Below are positions 11,875 through 16,713 of a DNA stretch of 16,713 nucleotides, piece after piece. Origin of the DNA: JACDAN01 sp035711385 (GTDB lineage: Bacteria > Actinomycetota > Thermoleophilia > Gaiellales > Gaiellaceae); contig DASTCG010000038.1 of NCBI GenBank assembly GCA_035711385.1, forward strand, positions 1 to 16,713, read 5' to 3'. Position 1 is the first letter of the stretch; each line of letters starts with the position of its first letter. The notes under the pieces were generated by a model. The model saw only the letters and a program-made list of their open reading frames with translations, did no database searches and was not told the origin of the DNA. Made by a program: the position numbers and the translations under genes.

Positions 11875-13925
11875 ACCTTGACCTCTTCCTTCTCCTTCTG
11901 CGCCTCCGCCACGACCTTCTGGGCCACGTGCGGGGGAACCTCCTCGTAGCGCGCGAAGTGCATGTGGTAGTCGCCGCGGCCGCCGGTCATCGACGTCAGC
12001 GACTGGGAGTACGTCAGCATCTCGGCCATCGGGACCTCGGCCTTGATCGACGTCATGCCGCTCCCGGTCGGCTCCATCCCGTGCAGCCGCCCGCGCCGCG
12101 AGTTCAAATCGCCGTTGACGGCGCCGACCGCGTCGTCCGGCACGGTCACGTCTACCTCCATGATCGGCTCCAGCAGGACGGGATCCGCGGCGCCGTACGC
12201 CTCCTTGAACGCCATCGAACCCGCGATCTTGAAGGCCATCTCGGACGAGTCGACGGTGTGATACGAGCCGTCGACGAGCAGCACGCGCACGCCCTGGACG
12301 GGCGCGCCGGCGAGCTCGCCGTGCACCATCGCCTCCTGGATCCCCTTGTCCACGGCCGGCCGGAACCCCTGCGGGATCACGCCTCCGACGATCTTGTCCA
12401 CGAACTCGTAGCCCGTGTGGCCCTCGAGCGGCTCGAGGACGATGCGGCAATCGCCGAACTGGCCCCGGCCGCCGGTCTGCTTCTTGTACCGACCGTGGCC
12501 GCGCGACTCCCGGCGGATCGTCTCGAGGTACGGCACGCGCGGCGGCCGCAGATCGACCTCGACGCCGAAGCGGCGGTTCAGCCGCTCGACGGCGACCTCC
12601 ACGTGCATCTGCGAGAGGCCGGACAGGAGCTGCTCGCCGGTCTGCGGATCGCGTCGCACGACGAGCGTCGGGTCCTCCTCGGACAGCCTCCGCAGCGCCT
12701 GGCCGAGCTTCTCCTCGTCGCCTTTCGCCTTCGGCGAGATCGCGAAGCTCATCACGGGCTCCGGGAACTCGATCGTCGGCGCCTCCGCCCCCGTCTCCTT
12801 GTCGATCAGGAGGTCGCCGGTGAGGACGTCCTTGAACTTCGCGACGGCACCGAGGTCGCCCGGCCCGAACTCGTCGGCCGGCTCGTGCTCCTTCCCCTGG
12901 AGCGTCAACAGCTGGCCAACCCGCTCCTTCGAGTGGCTGCGCGCGTTCACGAGCGTCGAGTCGGACCCGACCTTCCCCTCGATCACGCGAAAGACGTTGA
13001 TCCGGCCGGCGAAGGGATCGGCCACCGTCTTGAAGACGAACGCCGCGCTCCCTGCCCCGTCGATGTGCACGTCGAAGTCCTTCTTCGCCGGCGACGGCAC
13101 GCCCTCGACGAGCAGATCGAGCGCCGCGGTCGTGCCGAGGTTCTTCGTGGCGACACCGCACGCGACGGGGAAGATCTCGCCCCGCGTGACCGCGTCCTTC
13201 AGCGCGTGCGCGACCTCCTCGTCCGCGAGCTCCTGACCGTCTAGGTAGCGCTCCATCAGCCCCTCGTCGGTCTCGACGACCGAGTCGAGGAGCTGGGTGC
13301 GGTAGGTCTCGACCTGGTCCGCGAGCTCCGCCGGGATCTCGCCCGGCGCCTCCTCCTTGCCGCCCTCGGGGCTCGAGTACGCCTTGAGGTGCAGGAGGTC
13401 GACGATGCCGCTGACCTCGTGCTCGACGCCGATCGGGAGGTGCACGGCGACGACGCGCGTCGAGAACGTGTTCCGGAGCTGCTCGAGGACGCGGAAAAAG
13501 TCGGCGCGCTCGCGATCGAGCATGTTCACGAACAGGACGCGGGAGAGACCGAGCTCCTCCGCCCGCTGCCACACCCGGCTGGTCTGCACCTCGACGCCCA
13601 TCACGGCCGAGACGACGATCAGCGTCCCCTCGACCACCCTCAGCGCCGAGATCGCCTCGCCCTGGAAGCTCGGCTCGCCCGGGGTGTCGACGAGGTTGAT
13701 CTTCCGTCCCTGCCACTCGGTGTGGCAGAGCGACGCCGAGATCGACATCTGCCGGCGCTGCTCGTCCTCGTCCCAGTCGGAGATCGTGGAGCCCTGCTCG
13801 ATCGAGCCGAGACGGTTCACCGAGCCGGCCTGGAACAGCATGGCCTCGACGAGGGAGGTCTTCCCCGTCCCACGGTGTCCGGTGACGGCGACGTTACGGA
13901 TCTTTCCGGGCTCGGCGGCAGCCAT
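11871..13925 (-). CDS. EF-G-like translational GTPase (EF-G2 type) with altered G3 and G4 motifs
   Basis: This 684-residue protein has full EF-G length and layout: G domain (about 1-280), domain II (AAFVFKTVADPFAGRINVFRV), domain III, domain IV (RRESRGHGRYKKQTGGRGQFGD) and domain V (GGRGDYHMHFARYEEVPPHVAQKV). G1 is GHRGTGKTS (K22), but G3 is DTPGEPSF, with E84 where translating EF-Gs have the catalytic histidine (DTPGH), and G4 is NMLD (M135) instead of NKxD. EF-G2-type paralogues of actinobacteria are known to bind GTP but to lack ribosome-stimulated hydrolysis in the one case I recall (Mycobacterium smegmatis), so a regulatory or stress role is likelier than normal translocation. The ATG at 13925 has AGGAGG at 13936-13941, 10 bases upstream. 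Confidence 0.93.
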   Translation of the reverse strand: MAAAEPGKIRNVAVTGHRGTGKTSLVEAMLFQAGSVNRLGSIEQGSTISDWDEDEQRRQMSISASLCHTEWQGRKINLVDTPGEPSFQGEAISALRVVEGTLIVVSAVMGVEVQTSRVWQRAEELGLSRVLFVNMLDRERADFFRVLEQLRNTFSTRVVAVHLPIGVEHEVSGIVDLLHLKAYSSPEGGKEEAPGEIPAELADQVETYRTQLLDSVVETDEGLMERYLDGQELADEEVAHALKDAVTRGEIFPVACGVATKNLGTTAALDLLVEGVPSPAKKDFDVHIDGAGSAAFVFKTVADPFAGRINVFRVIEGKVGSDSTLVNARSHSKERVGQLLTLQGKEHEPADEFGPGDLGAVAKFKDVLTGDLLIDKETGAEAPTIEFPEPVMSFAISPKAKGDEEKLGQALRRLSEEDPTLVVRRDPQTGEQLLSGLSQMHVEVAVERLNRRFGVEVDLRPPRVPYLETIRRESRGHGRYKKQTGGRGQFGDCRIVLEPLEGHTGYEFVDKIVGGVIPQGFRPAVDKGIQEAMVHGELAGAPVQGVRVLLVDGSYHTVDSSEMAFKIAGSMAFKEAYGAADPVLLEPIMEVDVTVPDDAVGAVNGDLNSRRGRLHGMEPTGSGMTSIKAEVPMAEMLTYSQSLTSMTGGRGDYHMHFARYEEVPPHVAQKVVAEAQKEKEEVKV

Positions 13926-13984
13926 ACGGGCGAGTCCTCCTCGGGTCGATTGGGAGGTTCGATGTTATCGGGGAGAAGATCCTT

Positions 13985-14578
13985 CTACGCCGCAGGAAAA
14001 GCCGCGCCGGCCCGGCCCATGATCTCGGCGACGACGGCGGACTTGGCGTCTGCGTACTGCTGCCCGTACTTCCAGTCCCGCGCCGCGAGCTCGCGCTTCG
14101 CGTTCGCGTAGAGCTCCCGATCGTCGGCATGCGTGCGGAGCCAGTCGCGGAAGAGGAGCATGCGGTCGACCTCCTCGCAGCCCGCCGGGAAGACGTGGAG
14201 GTTGACGTCGGGATCCGTGCTCTTGAGCAGCCGGTGCTCGAACCAGTCCGGCTCCCGGATCCGCAGGACGTACCCCGCCGCCTCGAGCTCGGGGACGTAG
14301 TCGGCTTCGACCGACGTGTCCCGAACCTCCAGCACGACATCGATGATCGGCTTGGCCGGGAGGCCCGGCACCGACGTGGAGCCGGCGTGCGCGATCCGCA
14401 GCACTCGGTCGCGCAGCGCGGAACGGATGCGTGCCTCTTCCCCCTCGTACAGGCGCGCCCATGCGGGGTCGTAATCCCTGATCTCGATCGGTCTCCGGAG
14501 CGGCTGGGGCCCGCCGATCGTGACCTCGGCGAGGTCGCGGTCGTAGGCCGCGACGTCGTTCGGGTCGCGGGACGCCAC
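13985..14578 (-). CDS. GrpB-family (UPF0157) nucleotidyltransferase-fold protein
   Basis: This 197-residue protein shows the GrpB signature HAGSTSVPGLPAKPIIDVVLEV (G66, S67, D80), which has the GS...D pattern of the nucleotidyltransferase fold, then FEHRLLKSTDPDVNLHVFPAG and MLLFRDWLRTHADDRELYANAKRELA. Relatives are fused to dephospho-CoA kinase or stand alone; the nucleotide and acceptor are unknown. The GTG start at 14578 is directly adjacent to the TAG of the sigma factor gene (no gap), so it is cotranscribed and probably translated by reinitiation. The first 28 residues (MASRDPNDVAAYDRDLAEVT...) precede the conserved core and are specific to this lineage. Confidence 0.9.
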   Translation of the reverse strand: MASRDPNDVAAYDRDLAEVTIGGPQPLRRPIEIRDYDPAWARLYEGEEARIRSALRDRVLRIAHAGSTSVPGLPAKPIIDVVLEVRDTSVEADYVPELEAAGYVLRIREPDWFEHRLLKSTDPDVNLHVFPAGCEEVDRMLLFRDWLRTHADDRELYANAKRELAARDWKYGQQYADAKSAVVAEIMGRAGAAFPAA

Positions 14579-15370
14579 CTACGCTTCTGCTTCTGTCCGC
14601 TGCGCGCCCGAGAGGCGAGCCTTGAGCCGCAGGACCGCCTTCGTATGGAGCTGCGAGACGCGCGACTCGGTGACGCCCAGCACTTCGCCGATCTCGCGGA
14701 GCGTCAGCTCCTCGTAGTAGTAGAGGGTGACGACGAGCTTCTCCCGCTCGGGGAGCCGCGAGATCGCCTCGCCGAGCGCCTCCTTGAGCTCCGTCTGGCT
14801 GAGCGAGGACTCCGGCGAGGGCGCCTCTGTGTCCTCGATCGTGTCGATGAGCGCGACCTGGTCGCCGCCGGAGCCGCCGATCGTCCAGAGCTCGTCGAGG
14901 GCGGCGATCGACGAGCGCGAGATGTCGGTCAGGCTGTCCTCGAGCTCCTCGACCGTGATCCCGACCTGCTTCGCGATCTCCTCGTCCGACGGCGGCCGGT
15001 GCAGTTTCGCCTCGAGCGTCGCGATCGCGCGCTCGATCTCGCGGGCCCTGGCGCGGACGGAGCGCGGCACCCAGTCCAGCGACCGCAGCTCGTCGATGAT
15101 CGCGCCCTTGATCCGTGCGATCGCATACGTCTCGAACTTGACGTCTCGGTCCGGGTCGTACCGCTCGATTGCGCCGATCAGGCCGAGCAGGCCGTAGGAG
15201 ACGAGATCCTCCTCTTCGACGTGGGCGGGCAACCCGGAGCCGAGCCGGCCGGCGACGTACTTCACGAGCGGCGCGTAGGTGAGGATCAGACGATCCCGGA
15301 GCGCCTTGTCGTCGGGGCTCGCGCGGAAGGATCGCCAGAGCGTCTGGGTGTCTTCGACCTGGGAACTCAC
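14579..15370 (-). CDS. RNA polymerase sigma factor, FliA/WhiG family
   Basis: This 263-residue group 3 sigma-70 factor has region 2 (LPAHVEEEDLVSYGLLGLIGAIERYDPDRDVKFETYAIARIKGAIIDELRSLDWVPRSVR), region 3 (AREIERAIATLEAKLHRPPSDEEIAKQVGITVEEL) and region 4 with the helix-turn-helix LTLREIGEVLGVTESRVSQLHTKAVLRLK. The WVPRSVR and RVSQLHTKA segments are diagnostic of the FliA/WhiG branch, which drives motility genes or sporulation-type programmes. No flagellar gene lies in the window. The GTG at 15370 has a TATCCT hexamer 9 bases upstream and no Shine-Dalgarno sequence. The gene is followed with no gap by grpB and then the EF-G-like gene. Confidence 0.95.
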   Translation of the reverse strand: MSSQVEDTQTLWRSFRASPDDKALRDRLILTYAPLVKYVAGRLGSGLPAHVEEEDLVSYGLLGLIGAIERYDPDRDVKFETYAIARIKGAIIDELRSLDWVPRSVRARAREIERAIATLEAKLHRPPSDEEIAKQVGITVEELEDSLTDISRSSIAALDELWTIGGSGGDQVALIDTIEDTEAPSPESSLSQTELKEALGEAISRLPEREKLVVTLYYYEELTLREIGEVLGVTESRVSQLHTKAVLRLKARLSGAQRTEAEA

Positions 15371-15379
15371 GGCTAGGGA

Positions 15380-15385
15380 AGGATA
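15380..15385 (-). promoter_or_regulatory. Candidate -10 box (TATCCT) for the sigma factor
   Basis: TATCCT lies in the 20-base gap between the small TM gene and the sigma gene, 9 bases before the GTG, predicting a leader of about 2 bases. It would let the sigma factor be expressed independently of the upstream gene. The -35 region would fall inside that gene and is not recognisable. Confidence 0.42.
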
Positions 15386-15390
15386 CGGCC

Positions 15391-15585
15391 CTACCTGGCT
15401 ATCTCCTCACGCGCCGCGCGAAACATCCGGATCGCGAGGCCAGCCATCCAGAGAGCGAGCACGGCGGCGGCGACCGCGATCACCCAGGCCTCGGCGCCGT
15501 AAGCGGCGACGGCGATCCCGGCGAAGAAGAACGTGAGGAACGCGAAGAGCACTCCCTGTGCTCGGCGCTGCGCGGCCCTGGCCAC
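15391..15585 (-). CDS. Small two-TM protein
   Basis: This 64-residue protein, MARAAQRRAQGVLFAFLTFF then FAGIAVAAYGAEAWVIAVAAAVLALWMAGLAIRMFRAAREEIAR, has two closely spaced membrane helices (about 11-29 and 33-52) and basic ends, an inside-in topology. No known family. It is first in the minus-strand set that continues with the sigma factor. The GTG start at 15585 is preceded by TAGGCT and exactly six bases, the geometry of a leaderless transcript. A role as a sensor or anchor for the sigma factor is conceivable, but nothing in the sequence shows it. Confidence 0.75.
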   Translation of the reverse strand: MARAAQRRAQGVLFAFLTFFFAGIAVAAYGAEAWVIAVAAAVLALWMAGLAIRMFRAAREEIAR

Positions 15586-15591
15586 GCCGTG

Positions 15592-15597
15592 AGCCTA
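15592..15597 (-). promoter_or_regulatory. Candidate -10 box (TAGGCT) of a leaderless transcript
   Basis: TAGGCT-CACGGC-GTG puts the hexamer exactly at -12 to -7 if the G of the start codon is +1. No ribosome binding site is present. This is the clearest leaderless geometry in the window. Confidence 0.5.
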
Positions 15598-15651
15598 CTC
15601 GCCGAGCTGCGCTGCCCGGTCGCGCGGGAGTGATGTCCGAAAGAGGGTGTC

Positions 15652-15657
15652 TACAAT
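15652..15657 (+). promoter_or_regulatory. -10 box (TACAAT) of the tRNA-Trp gene
   Basis: TACAAT matches the -10 consensus in five of six positions and predicts a transcript starting about 7 bases before the tRNA 5' end. A weak -35 (GTGATG, 15630-15635) lies 16 bases upstream. Confidence 0.7.
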
Positions 15658-15670
15658 CGGTCGCAGGCCC

Positions 15671-15743
15671 AGGGGCGTAGCTCAACTGGTAGAGCACCGG
15701 TCTCCAAAACCGGGGGTTGCAGGTTCGAGTCCTGTCGCCCCTG
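15671..15743 (+). tRNA. tRNA-Trp (anticodon CCA)
   Basis: The 73-base sequence folds into a complete cloverleaf: acceptor AGGGGCG (15671-15677) with CGCCCCT (15736-15742) and discriminator G15743; D arm GCTC/GAGC with an AACTGGTA loop; anticodon stem CCGGT/ACCGG with loop CTCCAAA and anticodon CCA at 15704-15706; a 5-base variable loop; and T arm with TTCGAGT loop. The 3' CCA is not encoded. It charges tryptophan at UGG codons. In many bacteria tRNA-Trp precedes secE-nusG; no such genes follow here. Confidence 0.97.
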
Positions 15744-15775
15744 TAGGGCTTAGGTAAGTGGAAAACCTCGCAGTT

Positions 15776-15790
15776 GCGGGGGTTCCCCGC
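15776..15790 (+). terminator. Possible terminator hairpin after tRNA-Trp
   Basis: GCGGGG (15776-15781), loop GTT and CCCCGC (15785-15790) form a perfect 6-bp stem 33 bases after the tRNA. No T-run follows (CTCTGTGG), so this is a tentative transcript end. Confidence 0.4.
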
Positions 15791-15901
15791 CTCTGTGGCG
15801 GCGGCCCGCTCTCCGCTCAAGACCGCTGATCGCTGGCGCCGACTGGCGTCCGCGGTTACTCCTTCGCGCGTGTTCAAGACCGCGCGGGCGTCAGGCGACT
15901 T

Positions 15902-15918
15902 GCGACGACTGTCGTCGC
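15902..15918. repeat. 17-base palindrome
   Basis: GCGACGAC (15902-15909) and GTCGTCGC (15911-15918) are perfect inverted copies around a single T. It could be a protein-binding site or a hairpin end. No gene nearby explains it, and in GC-rich DNA such a palindrome can arise by chance. Confidence 0.5.
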
Positions 15919-16259
15919 CGCGAACGCCAACCGGCCAGCCCAGCTCGGCGTTCGCGTGCTCGCGCGACCCAATCAAGCCGTCACGGCCCACTGGGTCGTG
16001 GTCTGCAGCAAGGGCCTCTCCGCCGGCTCGAAGTCGGGGCGGTTCTCCGGGCGAACGCCGATCACGCGCGCCGGTCCGATTACCAATGACTCGGACTGGA
16101 TGACCTACCACTTCCGACTCGAGCGGACATTGAAGCGGGCTGTGGAGCGGCATACGATCGGGGCTCCCCGCGTCACCGGCGCCGGCTGCCCACGGCAAGC
16201 GGTGCGACACCCTGGCCTTCGACGCCGCGCGCGAACGGATCCGACAGAAAGGAGCGGAG

Positions 16260-16553
16260 ATGGCATACGGCATCGTGCATCGGTTCCCAGGCGGGACGAA
16301 GGAGCAGTACGAGGCATCCCTCGCGGCCGTACATCCGAACGGCGGCAAGGACCTCCCCGACGGTCAGATCTTCCACGCGGCCGGGCCCTCATCGGAGGGC
16401 TGGACGATCGTGGCAATCCACGAGTCGCGGGAAAGCTGGGAGCGCTTCCGCGATAGCACGCTCATGCCGCAGCTCCAAGCCGGTATCGAAGGTGGCCTCC
16501 CTACGCCGCCTCAGGAGACGACTTTCGAGGTCGAAAACAAGCAGACGGCATAG
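16260..16553 (+). CDS. ABM-like dimeric alpha/beta-barrel protein
   Basis: This 97-residue protein, beginning MAYGIVHRFPGGTKEQYEAS, has the beta-alpha-beta-beta-alpha pattern of the small dimeric ferredoxin-like barrels (antibiotic-biosynthesis-monooxygenase-like fold): an opening strand, the KEQYEASLAAVHP helix, a QIFHAAGP-GWTIVAIHESRESWERFRDSTLMPQLQ core and a short C-terminal tail. Histidines H7, H25, H40 and H54 could serve a ligand site. Function is unknown; relatives are monooxygenases, chlorite-dismutase-like or stress-linked proteins. A good ribosome binding site AAAGGAG (16248-16254) is 5 bases before the ATG. The gene stands alone between a non-coding tract and a strong hairpin. Confidence 0.85.
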   Translation: MAYGIVHRFPGGTKEQYEASLAAVHPNGGKDLPDGQIFHAAGPSSEGWTIVAIHESRESWERFRDSTLMPQLQAGIEGGLPTPPQETTFEVENKQTA

Positions 16554-16616
16554 CGCACCGTCGCCTCGGCGACGAGCACGTCGCTGAACCTGCTCGAGGA
16601 GGACGGCCTCACGATC

Positions 16617-16642
16617 GAGGAGGCTGCGCTGGCAGCCTCCTC
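16617..16642 (+). terminator. Strong hairpin after the ABM-like gene
   Basis: GAGGAGGCTGC (16617-16627), loop GCTG and GCAGCCTCCTC (16632-16642) form a perfect 11-bp stem, 64 bases after the stop codon. It is the longest uninterrupted stem in the window. The following bases (ACTTGCTGCC) lack a T-run, so it may be a factor-assisted terminator. It could also end a transcript from the other strand. Confidence 0.7.
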
Positions 16643-16656
16643 ACTTGCTGCCCTGC

Positions 16657-16679
16657 CAAGTATCGAACTTCGATACTTG
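16657..16679. promoter_or_regulatory. Perfect 11-bp palindrome, probable operator
   Basis: CAAGTATCGAA (16657-16667), a single C, and TTCGATACTTG (16669-16679) are exact inverted copies. The sequence is AT-rich for this region, which is typical of an operator for a dimeric winged-helix or TetR-like regulator. A -35-like TTGTCA (16677-16682) overlaps its right end, so it may control a rightward gene that begins beyond the window. The regulator is not identified. Confidence 0.6.
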
Positions 16680-16713
16680 TCAAGTCCGGTTTGCTGCTGA
16701 ATCCGGTGCTCCC

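Larger units (their letters stand above)
15744..16259. other. 516-base stretch without a convincing gene
   Basis: Both strands contain open frames here, but their proteins are rich in R, S, P and A and look like out-of-frame translations. What can be seen: a hairpin at 15776-15790; a 10-base direct repeat TCAAGACCGC at 15817-15826 and 15874-15883; and a 17-base palindrome at 15902-15918. A minus-strand frame (15973-16086, TTG start, 37 codons) reads MVIGPARVIGVRPENRPDFEP... and looks more protein-like than the rest, but has no ribosome binding site. The last 12 bases hold the ribosome binding site of the 16260 gene. The stretch may be decayed sequence next to a tRNA. Confidence 0.5.

Noticed and set aside
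11661..13244. A 527-codon plus-strand frame opposite EF-G
   Set aside because: Antisense shadow of EF-G with no domain logic; common in high-GC genomes.
11692..13716. A 674-codon minus-strand frame along the EF-G gene
   Set aside because: Within EF-G it is R/G/P-rich out-of-frame translation of a clearly coding frame. Only its last 60 codons, beyond the EF-G stop, look protein-like and are listed separately.
15774..16103. A plus-strand 109-codon frame after tRNA-Trp
   Set aside because: Composition dominated by R, S, A and P, no ribosome binding site, no recognisable fold.
15407..16348. A 313-residue minus-strand frame containing GDRTRTCNPRFWRPVLYQLSYAP
   Set aside because: The motif is the antisense translation of the tRNA-Trp gene, a well-known false protein; the rest is low-complexity and overlaps the small TM gene in another frame.
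1..16713. CRISPR array, insertion sequence or toxin-antitoxin pair
   Set aside because: No regularly spaced repeats, transposase motifs or paired small toxin/antitoxin genes were seen. The PadR/coiled-coil pair was considered as toxin-antitoxin but the PadR fold is a classical regulator and the partner has no toxin features.

Overview
The window is GC-rich, gene-dense bacterial chromosome. Start codons are often GTG, genes commonly overlap by 4 bases (ATGA or GTGA), and several genes have a -10-like TANNNT hexamer only 6-15 bases before the start codon, which suggests leaderless or nearly leaderless transcripts. With a FliA/WhiG-type sigma factor, an EF-G2-like paralogue and a MoxR/DUF58/DUF4129 cluster, this points to the Actinobacteria (Actinomycetota). 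A Thermoleophilia/Gaiellales-like lineage is my best guess; it is an inference from gene content and protein style, not a search.

Left part, all on the minus strand. A secreted protein with a signal peptide and a SpaA/prealbumin-like domain (1-1202) runs off the left edge. Next is a compact set read from 4923 down to 1343: a 71-residue conserved-looking protein, an NAD(P)-dependent aldehyde dehydrogenase, a small cupin, an RNase Z-like metallo-beta-lactamase-fold hydrolase, a 102-residue NIF3/YqfO-N-like protein and an RNase HI. Gaps are 0-36 bases and the last pair overlaps, so this is probably one operon. A 203-residue zinc-ribbon protein (5066-5677) lies upstream, separated by a long imperfect inverted repeat.

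Middle part, plus strand. A PadR-family regulator (5752-6135), with a candidate operator touching its start codon, is followed by a 64-residue coiled-coil protein behind a perfect Shine-Dalgarno sequence and then two tandem hairpins. Next is a five-gene, end-overlapping operon (6504-10753): DUF4129 membrane protein, two-TM protein, MoxR AAA+ ATPase, DUF58 protein and polytopic membrane protein. This is the widespread MoxR-DUF58 envelope/chaperone type of cluster. An EamA/DMT-family exporter (10817-11695) with its own promoter-like sequence follows.

Right part, minus strand again. Read from 15585 downwards there are a two-TM peptide, a FliA/WhiG-family sigma factor, a GrpB-family protein and an EF-G-like translational GTPase whose catalytic histidine and G4 lysine are replaced. 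A possible CTG-started 60-residue peptide follows; its stop codon shares CTAG with the convergent EamA gene.

Right edge. A tRNA-Trp(CCA) with a clear -10 box is followed by about 500 bases without a convincing gene, a small ABM-like dimeric alpha/beta-barrel protein, a perfect 11-bp terminator-like hairpin and a perfect 11-bp palindrome that looks like an operator for a gene outside the window. I see no CRISPR array, insertion sequence, integrase or classical defence system. The least explained items are the 101-bp inverted repeat, the GTPase with a degenerate active site, the PadR/coiled-coil pair and the tract after the tRNA.
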